Source: Ambrosia x helenae
Lineage: Eukaryota; Streptophyta; Magnoliopsida; Asterales; Asteraceae
Assembly (NCBI GenBank): GCA_030844895.1
Contig: CM061229.1
Coordinates: 123,889,682-123,953,681 of the forward strand
Direction: 5' to 3'
Length of the DNA stretch: 64,000 nt
Shown here: positions 48,813 through 60,280 of the stretch, piece by piece
Numbering within the stretch: position 1 is the first letter of the stretch
Layout of the letters: each line of letters begins with the position of its first letter
Translations under genes and position numbers: made by a program
Notes under the pieces: model-generated
What the model was told of the DNA's origin: nothing
What the model saw: only the letters and a program-made list of their open reading frames with translations
Databases searched by the model: none

Positions 48813-49214
48813 TCAGGGGACCCAATCCTGTTTGGTCTTGGGTCTTTGAACAATTTGTTTCAAAGATTCAGATTTCTCACAAACATCTTGATTTTTATCA
48901 ACCTTTTTCTGATCACACAAACCTTTTTCATTCTCTTGTTTCACATTTTGTTGTGAAGTTGAAGCACCATCAGAACCCTTTGGTGACAAAGATTGTTCAG
49001 ACCGTTTCAAGATCCGGATCTGAGATTTTGGAGTCTCAGCCGGTTTCTTTACTTCATCCTTGAACGATACTTTCTTGGTTACCTTCTCTGATTTAACAGA
49101 GACAGGTCCAACTGTTGGTTTGACATTAGGTTTAGCAGGAAGCTTTTTTTTGTCAACAGTTGCGTTCACCATTGGTTTCTTCAACGGTTTCTCAGTGGCT
49201 ATCCGGTTACGGCG
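48813..49214 (-). pseudogene. gag: C-terminal gag fragment of element H, cut by element B
   Basis: About 134 codons, lysine-rich, matching the end of A's gag (from RNRIATEKP to PKTKQDWVP). The TGA at 48815-48813 replaces CGA of A, so the frame ends three codons early. At 49215 the frame runs straight into the LTR of element B. The rest of gag would lie beyond B, outside the window. Confidence 0.88.
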
Positions 49215-51021
49215 TGTCACACCCTCAAATTTCCACTGCGGGGTTTATACCGCGAGGCGCATGACAAACCAGGATCCCATAGCCATAAGTCACAGGAACG
49301 AACTCTAAATGCCCAAACCATTTAGTTCGTTTTCAAAAACCAAGTTTAGTTAAGCTGCGGAAGCGTAAACCAAATTTAAGCCTTTTTAAAAACTATGCGC
49401 AAAACAATGCGCCCAAATTAAAACCATACGAAAGCATAATATATAATTTATGTGTATGCCCGAGAGCCCAAATGCAGTGAAGTGTATAGTGCTTTCTAAT
49501 CCTGGCACCGGAAGCTAACTACCTGCAAAAGCATGTAAATCGTGTGTCAACATAAAGCTGGTGAGTTCACAAAGTAAAGTAATTTAATATGCAAATGCGC
49601 TGGTTTCCAAAACCACGTAAGTAAGTAAGTTGTGTTGTGTTGGTGCCCCGCACCGTGTAACCACTAGTTCATCGCATGTCAAGGGTAGCTAACCCATTCA
49701 TGATAACTAACCGAATATACCGAACTGCTATGTACGTGTAGCCACATAAGTGTGCCGCATGCCTGACATCATTGTCTATCCACAATGATAAAGTTTCGTT
49801 AAGTTATAGTTCACGCCCGCGCTCCCCGGGCCGGTGTGAGGTTTGTAAGACCTAATAGCGCTATCAACTAATAACCCGCTTGCCAACCCTGGCAACTCAT
49901 TCGGTACGTGAGGACTTACAGATGATAGATATGGTTTAGTTTATCAAGGACACAATTGCGAACTAGCAAAGTAATCCGACCCTCACAAGGATCTATGGCA
50001 TCCCAACCCGGGATGTGTAAGTAGTCCCAAACCGGACTAGAAAATGTTAAGTAAAGTGTCTCATACCTGAGACGCATGCTTTTGAGAAAAAGAGTAGTGA
50101 AACTCACCTTAGGTTGCACGTGAATGATCCAAATCCCTCAAACAGTAACGAGCTACCGACTCCCTATTACAAGTGTCACTAGGTGAGTATATGTGCATAA
50201 CCAACACACCATATAACTCGTTTATCCGAGACCTTTAAATGTTCAAAACCGTGTAGTGACACCTAATGACTCTACATGCTCAAGTATGTCCTACGTATCC
50301 CGTTGGTGATCATAGTGATTATTATCAGTTTAATACATCAATTACATCTCATATAAGTTTTCACACAAGTACATGTCAATTACATACCACATAAAACTCC
50401 AAATAGTCACATAAAGACCCCGTACACAATTTGTGTTTTTAGGACAGATTGTGCGCTGTGAAAAACAATTTATTTAAAATACTTAACGAATGAATTAGAG
50501 TCCCAATTTTTTACTGAATTTTATTTGGGATTCTCTTGACAATACCTATTTTTGGTTTTGTCTTAATTCCAAACACAAAAATTATGAAAATTCGTACAAC
50601 ACAGCTATGTCCAGAAAATTTCCTCAACAGGTCAGTTTAGTAGAAAAATTCTCAAAAATTGTTTTCATTATTACATAACGTATTAATCATGTTGCGCACG
50701 TAATTTACATAATCTACGTATTATCTTTCAGTTAGGCGATCATTCACAAAAACATGTAATTCACATAAGCACGTACTTCATGTTCACCATAATTCAATTG
50801 TACGTATTACTGCTATGTATGCCACATAATTCACCAACGTTTGGGATACAGGACTCATGTGTGTGTTTAACAAGGATTTTCCTACTTATAACATATGTTA
50901 GCATCTTCTAACACATGTTAACCTACTTAACTAACCCTAGTTAAGTATCTAGCCATGTATGAACATGTAAGTTTACTAGAGTTTAGTAAAAGTATTTAAC
51001 CTGAAAATGCGGGGTGTCACA
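49215..51021 (-). repeat. 3' LTR of element B
   Basis: 1,807 bp, TGTCACACCCTC to GGGTGTCACA on the plus strand. It contains GCTGGTGAGTTCAC (49557-49570) and TGAAACTCACCTTAGG (50098-50113) as an inverted pair. It is matched by 63686-64000. Non-coding; small open frames are not convincing. Confidence 0.92.
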
Positions 51022-51150
51022 TCATCCCCAAGTTGAAAAGAATTTCGTCCCGAAATTCAGCAAGTAAACAATAAAGCTAGCTATAAAAATGTGTGCTTGG
51101 TTCCCGGATGTCACATCATCCCCAAGTTGAAAGGAATTTCGCCCCGAAAT
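51022..51150 (-). other. Duplicated polypurine-tract region of element B
   Basis: Two copies (at about 51022-51057 and 51115-51150) of a unit that on the minus strand reads a hairpin GAATTTCGGGACGAAATTC, then CAACTTGGGGATGA, then TGTGACA. The inner copy is followed by TGTGACATCC, resembling an LTR start. Only the outer copy abuts the LTR. Confidence 0.75.
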
Positions 51151-54100
51151 TCACTTTGAAAGAGCTGCTTTATGTTCCGCGTTTGATCTATGTACGATTT
51201 CAGGTTCAGTAAAGTGGTGTGGGTATTTGAGCCGCATCTGATCTCTGCGCTCCCACGTGTATTCCGGTCCTAGACGGGAATTCCACCGTACCTTAACAAT
51301 AGGTATAGTGCTTTGTCTGAGTTTCTTGACGCCCTGCTCAAGAATCTCCACTGGTTCTTCCACGAACCGTAGCTGATCGTCCACCTGGATCTCCTCCAGT
51401 GGCACTACCAGTGTCGTATCGGATAAGCATTTCTTCAAGTTTGAGACGTGGAATACATTATGCACTCCACTGAGTTCATCTGGTAAATTCAGCTGGTAAA
51501 CTACCGGACCAATCCTTTTAACAATCTCGAAAGGTCTGACGTATCGGGGATTTAACTTCCCTCGTTTCCCAAAGCGTATCACTCCTTTCCAAGGTGACAC
51601 CTTTAACAAAACCTTGTCCCCAACCTGGAACTCCAAAGGTTTTCTACGTTTGTCAGCATAACTTTTCTGTCGATCCCGAGCAGCAGCCATCCGATTTCTA
51701 ATTTGCACTATCTTCTCAGAAGTTTCGTGCACTAGTTCGGGACCTGTTAGTTGGCTATCCCCAACCTCAGTCCAACAGATAGGAGACCTACACTTGCGCC
51801 CGTAAAGTGCCTCGAAAGGCGCACACTGTATCGAAGTGTGGTAACTGTTGTTGTAAGAGAATTCGATTAAGGGCAAGTGCTTATCCCAGTTATTACTAAA
51901 GTCCACTACGCACGCTCGTAGCAGATCCTCTAATGTTTGGATGGTACGTAAACTTTGTCCATCCGTCTGTGGGTGATAGGCTGTGCTCATATCAAGACGA
52001 GTTCCTAGAGCATCTTGGAGAGTAGTCCAGAAACGAGAAGTGAATCGTCCATCGCGATCAGATATAATGGAAGTAGGCACCCCATGCCTAGAGACTATCT
52101 CCTTGATGTATAGGTTTGCTAGCTTCTCTAACGAATCCGTTTCTTTTATTGCCAGGAAGTGGGCTGATTTGGTTAAACGGTCCACGATAACCCAAATCAT
52201 GTTATGGCCCGTTGGCGTTCTAGGAAGCTTTGTAATGAAGTCCATGGAAATTCCATCCCATTTCCACATCGGAATCTCTGGTTGTTGGAGTAGGCCTGAA
52301 GGTTTTTGATATTCAATCTTAACCTTCGCACAAGTCAAGCACTTACTAACATAAGTGGCTATCTCGGCTTTCATGTTTGGCCACCAGTATAGAGTCTTAA
52401 GATCTTGGTACATCTTGTCCGAACCAGGATGTACCGAATAGCGAGAGGTATGTGCTTCATCGAGCACCAGTTGTCTGAGATCCCCAAATCGTGGTATCCA
52501 GACTCGATCCATGAAGTACTGCAGACCGTCTGTTCTCAGTTCCAAGTGCTTATCAGCACCATGTAGGGTCTCAAGCCCGATGTTTTCTTCCTTCAATGCC
52601 TCACCCTGTGCTTCACGTATCTTATCAGGAAGTGGTGAGTTGTAAGGCTCGCACTCTTTTGGGTTTCGTTTCCTTTCGACTGAGGGCATCAGCTACTACG
52701 TTAGCTTTCCTTGGATGATACTTGATGGCACAGTCATAATCGTTCAAAAGTTCAACCCAACGACGTTGCCGTATGTTTAGTACCTTTTGGTCAAATATAT
52801 GCTGAAGGCTCTTGTGGTCAGTGAAAATTGTGCACTTGGTTCCATAGAGGTAGTGCCTCCAGATTTTGAGAGCGAAAACCACCGCTCCCAGTTTCAAATC
52901 ATGAGTGGGGTAATTCTTCTCATGGATCTTCAGTTGCCGCGATGCATATGCAATTACCTTATCACGTTGCATCAGTACGCACCCTAAACCTTGGATAGAC
53001 GCATCACATTATACTACAAAGTCCTCTGTACCCTCAGGCAACGATAATATCGGTGCGCTGCAAAGTTTGGACTTTAGTAGCTGAAAGGCGGATTCTTGGG
53101 CATCTCCCCACTTATACGTAATACCTTTCTGCGTTAGGGCGGTGAGAGGTTGAGCGATCTTAGAAAATCCCTCAATAAATCTGCGATAATAACCAGCGAG
53201 ACCAAGAAATTGGCGCACTTCAGTAGGGGTCCTAGGAGCCTCCCACTTTTGATAGCGTCAACCTTGGCTGGGTCCACATGTATTCCTGCCTCGTTGACCA
53301 CATGCCCAAGGAATTGGACCTCTCGAATCCAAAAATCACATTTAGAAAACTTTGCATACAGCTGCTCATTCCTCAGTAGTTCCAAGATTAACCGCAGGTG
53401 CTGCTCGTGCTCCTCCCTGCTCTAGGAATAGATCAATATATCATCTATGAACACTATGACGAATTTGTCCAAGTAAGGCTTGCACACACGGTTCATTAGA
53501 TCCATGAACACCGCAGGTGCATTAGTTAGCCAAAATGGCATAACCAAAAACTCATAATGTCCGTAACGGGTTCGAAACGCCGTTTTCGCCACATCCTCAT
53601 CTCGGACTCTCAGCTGATGGTACCCCGACCTCAAATCAATCTTAGAGTAGAAGCTCGACCCTTGCAGTTGGTCGAACAAATCATCAATACGAGGCAAAGG
53701 ATATCGGTTCTTAATCGTCACATTGTTCAACTCCCGATAATCTATGCACATGCGAAAGCTCCCGTCTTTCTTCTTAACAAACAGAACTGGAGCTCCCCAT
53801 GGCGAAGAACTAGGTCTAATGAAACCCCTATCCAATAGCTCTTGGAGTTGGGTAGATAGTTCTTGAAGTTCACCTGGTGCTAAACGGTATGGTGCGCATG
53901 CAACTGGCGCTGCTCCAGGTGCAAGGTCAATCTGGAACTCCACTTGACGAACGGGTGGAAGTCCAGGTAATTCCTCTGGGAAGACATCTGGGAAGTCTCG
54001 GACCACTGGGATGTCCTCAATCTTGATTTCAGTTCCAGCTCGAGTACTTGATATGTTACCCAAAATGGCTGGACAACCCTTACGAATACACCTCCGGGCC

Positions 54101-54560
54101 TTCAGATAGGAGATGATGCCTACCATGGCACCACCACGATCACCCTGTATAGATAAAAGTTCTCCACTTGGGAGGGGGAATACGAACAATCTTCTCCTGA
54201 CAGAGAATTTCAGCGTGTTGCTTGGACAACCAGTCCATGCCAACCACGAGATCAAAGCTACCTAGGGTGATAGGTAAGAGGTTGATGGCAAATAATTACC
54301 CATTCAACTCGAGCTTACAGTCACGATGTATATGGGTTACCTCGACAGGCTTCCTATCAGCCAGTTCAATCGAGTATGGGGTATCTCGAAGAGTAGGAAC
54401 CATCCCTAATTATTTACTAAGTTTTGATGAAACAAAACTATAGTCCGCACCAGTATCATATAAAATAGAAGCAAGAGTGTCGTTCAAGGAGCACATACCC
54501 ATCACGACATTGTTATCAGTCCTAGCTTTCCCCAGGCCAATCACAAATGCTCTTCCCCGA
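51151..54560 (-). pseudogene. pol: Pol of element B (protease, RT, RNase H, integrase; broken)
   Basis: From right to left: protease with LYDTGAD (near 54470), RT 54255-53422 with FIDDILIYS followed by a stop, a frameshift near 53230, a stop replacing Tyr before CDAS near 53010, RNase H (52972-52700) and a frameshift near 52685. A 512-codon frame (52689-51151) holds the integrase zinc motif, the first two catalytic Asp residues and a chromodomain-like tail ending at 51151. The third catalytic residue (Glu) is Leu here (codon 51951-51949). RT-before-integrase order marks gypsy. Not functional. Confidence 0.9.
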
Positions 54561-54577
54561 GCCCCGTTGTTGTTGCT

Positions 54578-56026
54578 AAAAGTAGTTTAATAAAAATAAC
54601 TAAATTAAACCTAAAACTAGACACCTAGTAATACTCTAGACTCTCTAAAGTTAAACTACTGACAGGCAAGTGAACCTATCGACTCTAGTATAGCTAAAGT
54701 AAGTCCGGATATCGAACCCACGAGACTCTAATGGAAAACGAAAACTAGACTCGATTACTTATCCTAAATACTGATTAAATTATGTTTTGTTGCTTAAAGG
54801 GGGGTTTCTAATAAACTAAGGCAAATAAATAAAATATAACTTAAATAAACTATAGACACAAACTGGGAACTGGAACTAAAATCAGGTGATGGGAAGGCAC
54901 TACCTAGGCTAGAATCCTGCACATGAATGATAAATTTCTAATTGCTATGGAACTGGTGTGGAACCGGGATCTTAAAATACTAAACATCAAGAATAGACTA
55001 GACACCCTCGACCCTTCTCAAGGGGAAACCCTAGAATATTGTTGTGCTGTTAAACCACCGGTTGAGAGGTTACCCTCACAGGCTTACCTACTCGAATCTT
55101 AAAGTACCCGCTAGACAGTCTACCTCACAGCGCGAAAGTCACAATACACCCTAAAGTGCAAGGGGTAACTACAATATTTCTGATAAGACTTGGCCTACAA
55201 GGAATGCTAGGGAAACTAGGAAGATCTTCTCACAAAGCCTCTAGAACTAGCAATTTAACACCCTAGACAGACCAACAATCTCGCACCTCACAGCTATTGA
55301 GAATTGGTAGAACACTTAGAATCATCTAACTAACAATTATAACTCCTATGGATAACCTGCAGAATTAACCATAAACTAGTCGCTAACACCCAGTCCGCAA
55401 CCTAACCCGCATTCATACATGAAAGACATTCACAAAAACGCAAGTGGAATTTATAAAAGTTATTTAAATAAAACTAAATATGCATACACATCAAACCAGA
55501 AAATAAAAAGTTCTTTACTTTAAAATTCACCCACAACCAAAAGTTCCAAAACCAAAAGAAAACAAATCAAACAAGTGCAATCATCTCTAACCTAGGTAGT
55601 AAAAAGGTTTAGCCAATAAAAGTCATGATAAAATCAAAACAATAAAAACAAGACAAATTCATGGCGTTCACAACGGGTATCAAATAGATAAATAAATAAA
55701 TTATTGAATTAGAACCGACCCGTGCTAGCACCAATGCTTCAACCCTTGAATGGCACCTCTAATAATTCTGCAACGCTGCTCCTGTCGTGCTCCTCTCTCA
55801 AAAAAATAAGTTGATGCCTTTTAGAATAATAATGCTCAAAAGAATAATATATCTGCCGTTGTATTCCTCCTATGCGCCTTCCTCGAAAAATAATCTCCAA
55901 TTCCCCGGCGCTGCCCTCCATCTATATATCTAAAATTGTGGCCGCTTTAATAATATTCTATCCCTTTTGTGATTGGGCTTTGGGCCGTGAATACGTGACA
56001 AAGTCACGTTGTCTTCTTGTTTTATA

Positions 56027-56068
<42 letters not shown>

Positions 56069-56326
56069 TACTACTCGGCTCTTTTGACTCGGGTATTCTT
56101 GACTCGATCAAAGTTGGTCGTTTATGCTCCAACGTCCATGAACACCTTCACAAATTAAAATAAATACATAAGTACTAAAAAAGACCCAAAACTAATAAAA
56201 ATCTATAAAAACCTATAATAAATAAAATAGACCGGTACAAGACTAAAATTAATAAAAACACTATCTAAACGACTCAAAAATTATACATACTTTACACTGG
56301 AAATAGATGTATTTTACGATACATCA
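54578..56326 (-). repeat. 3' LTR of element I (left)
   Basis: Ends ACATCA at 56326 next to the PPT. It aligns base for base with the right LTR from AAAAGTAG onward. The first nine bases expected (TGATGTGCT) are not present as such; the sequence there is the flanking repeat. It contains a (TTA)n tract near 56030-56063. Confidence 0.9.
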
Positions 56327-56345
56327 AATATCCCCACACTTATCT
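56327..56345 (-). other. Polypurine tract of element I
   Basis: On the minus strand, AAGTGTGGGGATATT directly precedes the LTR start TGATGTATCG. This form is typical of Athila elements. Confidence 0.75.
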
Positions 56346-57776
56346 TTTTTTCGTCCCTGAAAAAGAATTATGCTATGGAATCACAGTTAGGTTTACATCC
56401 AGTTTCAAAACATAGGTTACTTAATTAATAATCTACTAACGTATTGATTGCGATTGCAGGTATATTGATCCTCTTAAACCCACACCGGTTTCCAAGCCCC
56501 TTTTTATTTATGTTAAGTTCATGTTGATTAGTCTATCTAGGGTCTCACTCGAAGGAAGCCACAGTTCCTCCTAATCCCGCCTCAAGCTTATGAAGCTAAA
56601 GGAACGGCCAATTGACCATTTCCCAACCGTCTTATGTAAAAAAAAACCAAGAGAATTTAAAACCACTTTTTTTTTTTTTTTTTTTTTTTGCATACTTAAC
56701 TCAGAGGGTGTGACCAATCCAAGTCGCTATCCCAGTGGCCAGGCACCTTAAGCTTCAGCATTTTTTTTTTCTTTCATCTCAGCATACTTAACTCAGAGGG
56801 TGTGACCAATCCAAGTCGCTATCCCAGTGGCCAGGCACCTTAAGCTTCAGCATTTGTTTTTCTTTCATCTCAGCATACTTAACTCAGAGGGTGTGACCAA
56901 TCCAAGTCGCTATCCCAGTGGCCAGGCACCTTAAGCTTCAGCATTTTTTTTTGATTTCTAATAATTTTTTTTAAGTGATTAGAAATTCTAACGGTTTTCT
57001 ACTTATAACGGTGCTTCTTATACTATTTTTGGCGGTTTCGGTCTCCCCGTTTCTCCTAGATGAGAACCCACAAAATAGCCTAACATAATTAATTTATTAC
57101 TTTTCAAAGGAAACCTTTCTACCGGTTTAGCCTACCCACATATCCCAAATCAGACACGCTTTCAATCAATTTTAATCTCTTATTATACATACTATTTGAA
57201 AACCGGACACCTAACTTTACCTATCATTTTCCATATTTTATATAATGCAAACTTCAAAATCAGGGACTTTTTTTTTTTTTTTTTTGACTCAAACGACTCT
57301 ATACACAAATTAAACGTCAGATTTCCATCCCCACACTTAAATTCTACATTGCCCTCAATGTAGGAATAGAAAACGACTTAAAACAAAAAATAAATTCCGA
57401 ATACAAAAATAAAAAGACGAGGGCAAATTGGAAAGGACTTAGCTGGTTAAATAACGCGTAAGCTCCAAAAACTCTAGTCCAATCCAGCTCGATCGTATAG
57501 CATTTCATTCGCGATCGGCTCTGACATAATGGTAAACTCTGGGCTTGCCTTGACAAATGTTAAACAGCTCCGGAATCACCCGAATGGAGATTGAGTACGG
57601 GCGGTGCAATCCAAACCTGCGCAAAACGAAACAAACAAAACCCGAGAATAATACCGAACCACAAATGAAAAAAATGAAAAGATAAAAAAAATGCCAAAAA
57701 AAATAATAAATATAAAAATAAATTTACAAACTCTACACTTGGGATTGTACCCAAGAACTATCCTCAACATCAAAAC
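56346..57776 (-). other. 3' non-coding region of element I
   Basis: 1.4 kb between the gag-protease stop and the PPT, where RT and integrase would be in a full element. It contains T runs (56668-56689, 57268-57285) and a three-copy tandem repeat at 56690-56951. No pol motif seen on either strand. Confidence 0.6.
56690..56951. repeat. Tandem repeat, about 92 bp, 2.8 copies, in element I
   Basis: Units start at 56690, 56782 and 56873 with GCATACTTAACTCAGAGGG and run through CCAGGCACCTTAAGCTTCAGC to a T-rich spacer. Copies are nearly identical. No coding capacity. Confidence 0.95.
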
Positions 57777-60227
57777 CTACGGGGGATCCTTAAGATCCAC
57801 ATCACCCCCGAAACTAACAAACTGGGCTCTCATGTACAAGCTCATCCTACATCCTCTTGGCTTTTCTAGCTCATCAATCCTCTTCTTACTAGCCTTAAAA
57901 TCCTGATGCATTGGGGATTTGTAGTGAAACTTACATATCAACGAACCATCCCCACACTTAGGTTCTACCACATCCTCAGACCTAGACCTATCTTCCTCAT
58001 GCTTCTCTAATGGCGGTACTCCTAAGGAATCATCAACACAGGAGACATTCTCACACCTCTCACTCAGCTTAGGTCTAGACTTTGAGACATCAAAGACGAC
58101 GGTTTCATCCCCCGCCCGAAGTGTGATCTTACCATCAAAGACATCAATCAATGCCTTCGCGGTGCATAAAAAAGGGCGTCCCAAAATAAGTGGGACCCTA
58201 TCGTCAGCTTCCATGTCGAGAACCACAAAATCCACGGGGAACACAAATTTATCTACCTTAACAAGCAAGTTCTCTATGATGCCCCGTGGATATTTAACAG
58301 ACTTATCTGCTAACGTCAGTGTCATGCGCGTTGGAGTAAGTTTACCCAAGCCTAGCTTCTCATACAAAGAATAAGGCATCAAATTGATGCTAGCGCCTAG
58401 GTCAGCCAACGCGTGGTGTTGAACATCGCTACCAAACAAACACGGGATTGTGAAAATGCCCGGGTCCGTCAATTTCTCCGGTAGCTTATTCAGAACCACC
58501 GCAGAACAATCAGCAGTAAGCGGAACAGTCGACAGCTCTCCCAATTTATCCTTCCGTGTTAGAAGGTCTTTTAGGAACTTTGCATATTTAGGCATATGCT
58601 GGAGAGCCTCGATGAGCGGGAGATTGATCTTAAGTTGCTTAAACATGTCTAGGAAGTGGCCATATTCCTTACAGTACTTTTGATTCCTAATGCGAGCAGG
58701 GTAAGGAACATGGGCAGGATCAATCTCAGGACTCGGCCTAACATTCCGTGGCCTAACTACTGGCTTCTCAACCCGAGACTCACTGTTTGGTGCTGTACTT
58801 ACTGGGCCTTTCCTAGATTGCACCCTACTAGGAGCCTCTAGCTCTATCTCTCTAATCATCGGTTCTTCCTCCTCCTCAACCGGTGCTCTAGGACTCTCTA
58901 ACGTCCTACCACTACACGTGGTGATTGCCTTAACGTGGGCATTCGGGTTTGCCTGAGCACTACCTGAAAACTGGCCTAGAGCCATAGCATCCAACTGCTT
59001 AACAATATCACCAACGGTACGCTGAAGATCTAAGAATGCAGAGTGGTGATTTTTCAACAACATGTCATGTTCTGCTAGAGTTTTCTGTGTGTTGGCATCT
59101 TTAGCCACCAGCTGGGTTAAAAGCTCTTCTATTTTACCCAAACTATTCCCGTTATCCCCACCTGAATTTCTATAAGAGTTATTCTCCCCCCGATACTGAC
59201 CTCCTACAAAATCCGCTTGTCCCTCCTGGTGAATCAAGGGGCATTCAGAAGTAACATGGCCACCCCTGCACATCTCACACTTTTCAGATTTCATTTTCAA
59301 CTCTTTCACTTCCCTAGTCAGTGCGTCTAAAGCAGCGGCCACACTAGCATCCAATGTAACTTGGTGACCACCTTGTGCGGGTGAGGTAGTACTAGGTGCA
59401 GGAGTAGAATTCCTAAGTAAGACTCGCTGCTCATGGTCTGTCTGGGCAAAACTTTCAAATAGGTCATTGCATTCGGCCGTAGTTTTCTTACTCATCAGGT
59501 GGCCGCCTGCAGAAGTATCAAAACGGTACTTTGCCTCATAAGTTAAGCCATTGTAGAATTTCTCTACAAGGGCCCAATCAGTCAGACCATGCTGGGAGCA
59601 CTTGCTAAGCAGGTTTTGGAACCGCTCCCATGCAAGATAATATGGCTCATCAGGTTCCATTCGGAATGAATGGATATGATCGCGAAGTCGGGAAGCCTTG
59701 CTAGGTGGAAAGTATTTATTCAGAAAGGCTTGTTTAAGGGCATCCCAAGTAGCGAAAGTGTCAGTAGGGTGAGAGTCAAGCCAAGTGGCGGCTCGACCAG
59801 CAAGGGAAAAAGGGAACAAATGGAGGAATTTAGCATCCTCTGTGGCACCCTGCAGCTTAAAAGTGGCTAGGATGCGAGTCAGTCGGGCAATGTGGGCCGG
59901 GGCATCCTCATCATCACGGCCGTGGAATTGACAATTGTTAGCAATTGCCGTCATGATGTAGGAGGGTATCTTCCAGGACCCCTCATTGTTGATGGTTGGG
60001 GCAATAATAGGAGAGTTAGCTCCCATAAAACCTTGGGTGGATTGTTGGTGGACAGTGCGACGTTTGGCCATTTGGGGATGGGTAGGTGGTGGACTAGGTG
60101 ATCTAAATGGGATGGTAAACTCAGAGTTAGATAAACTCGGGGAAGAAGCACTAACCTCAAGCTTAGACTCAAAATAAAATAAAAGTGAAATAAAAAAAAA
60201 TAGCACAGATATTTCAGATAAGTTCAA
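57777..60227 (-). CDS. gag: Gag-protease protein of element I (816 codons, intact)
   Basis: Open from ATG 60227 to the stop at 57777. A second candidate start is ATG 60071 (MAKRRT), which would remove a 52-residue N-terminus with a hydrophobic stretch (LFFFISLLFYF). From the first Met: retrotransposon gag domain about 130-265 (FPFSLAGRAATWLDS), CCHC knuckle C317-C320-H324-C329, coiled coil about 363-412, acidic patch 451-456, aspartic protease ADLGASINLM with D609, and flap-side ILGRPFL at 681-687. The frame then ends by 816, with no RT, RNase H or integrase. Similarity is to Athila gag. It may supply its own particle protein but would need pol from a relative. Confidence 0.92.
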   Translation of the reverse strand: MNLSEISVLFFFISLLFYFESKLEVSASSPSLSNSEFTIPFRSPSPPPTHPQMAKRRTVHQQSTQGFMGANSPIIAPTINNEGSWKIPSYIMTAIANNCQFHGRDDEDAPAHIARLTRILATFKLQGATEDAKFLHLFPFSLAGRAATWLDSHPTDTFATWDALKQAFLNKYFPPSKASRLRDHIHSFRMEPDEPYYLAWERFQNLLSKCSQHGLTDWALVEKFYNGLTYEAKYRFDTSAGGHLMSKKTTAECNDLFESFAQTDHEQRVLLRNSTPAPSTTSPAQGGHQVTLDASVAAALDALTREVKELKMKSEKCEMCRGGHVTSECPLIHQEGQADFVGGQYRGENNSYRNSGGDNGNSLGKIEELLTQLVAKDANTQKTLAEHDMLLKNHHSAFLDLQRTVGDIVKQLDAMALGQFSGSAQANPNAHVKAITTCSGRTLESPRAPVEEEEEPMIREIELEAPSRVQSRKGPVSTAPNSESRVEKPVVRPRNVRPSPEIDPAHVPYPARIRNQKYCKEYGHFLDMFKQLKINLPLIEALQHMPKYAKFLKDLLTRKDKLGELSTVPLTADCSAVVLNKLPEKLTDPGIFTIPCLFGSDVQHHALADLGASINLMPYSLYEKLGLGKLTPTRMTLTLADKSVKYPRGIIENLLVKVDKFVFPVDFVVLDMEADDRVPLILGRPFLCTAKALIDVFDGKITLRAGDETVVFDVSKSRPKLSERCENVSCVDDSLGVPPLEKHEEDRSRSEDVVEPKCGDGSLICKFHYKSPMHQDFKASKKRIDELEKPRGCRMSLYMRAQFVSFGGDVDLKDPP

Positions 60228-60262
60228 TCGAAGCTAATTAACGCAATCGCCAAGAGTCCCCG

Positions 60263-60280
60263 GCAACGGCGCCAAAAACT
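60263..60280 (-). other. Primer binding site of element I (tRNA-Asp)
   Basis: On the minus strand, TTTTTGGCGCCGTTGCCGGG lies a few bases inside the LTR. The TGGCGCCGTTGCCGGGGA core (about 60256-60273) is complementary to the 3' end of plant tRNA-Asp, the usual Athila primer. Confidence 0.85.

Larger units (their letters stand above)
38497..49214 (-). mobile_element. Element H: second Sirevirus-type copia element, 5' part beyond the window
   Basis: Minus strand. It comprises a 3' LTR, PPT, env-like pseudogene, spacer, pol pseudogene and the C-terminal end of gag, cut at 49215 by gypsy element B. Left target bases are ATTAC (38492-38496); the partner TSD is outside the window. It is the same family as element A but diverged. 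It contains a solo gypsy LTR (41411-42720) within the env-like frame. Confidence 0.92.

Noticed and set aside
56690..56951. CRISPR-like array
   Set aside because: Direct tandem copies of one 92-bp unit with only T-rich variable parts, in a plant retrotransposon; no unique spacers.
57777..60227. N-terminal hydrophobic stretch of element I gag as a signal peptide
   Set aside because: A likelier start lies at 60071, after the stretch; gag proteins are cytoplasmic. Kept only as an alternative start.
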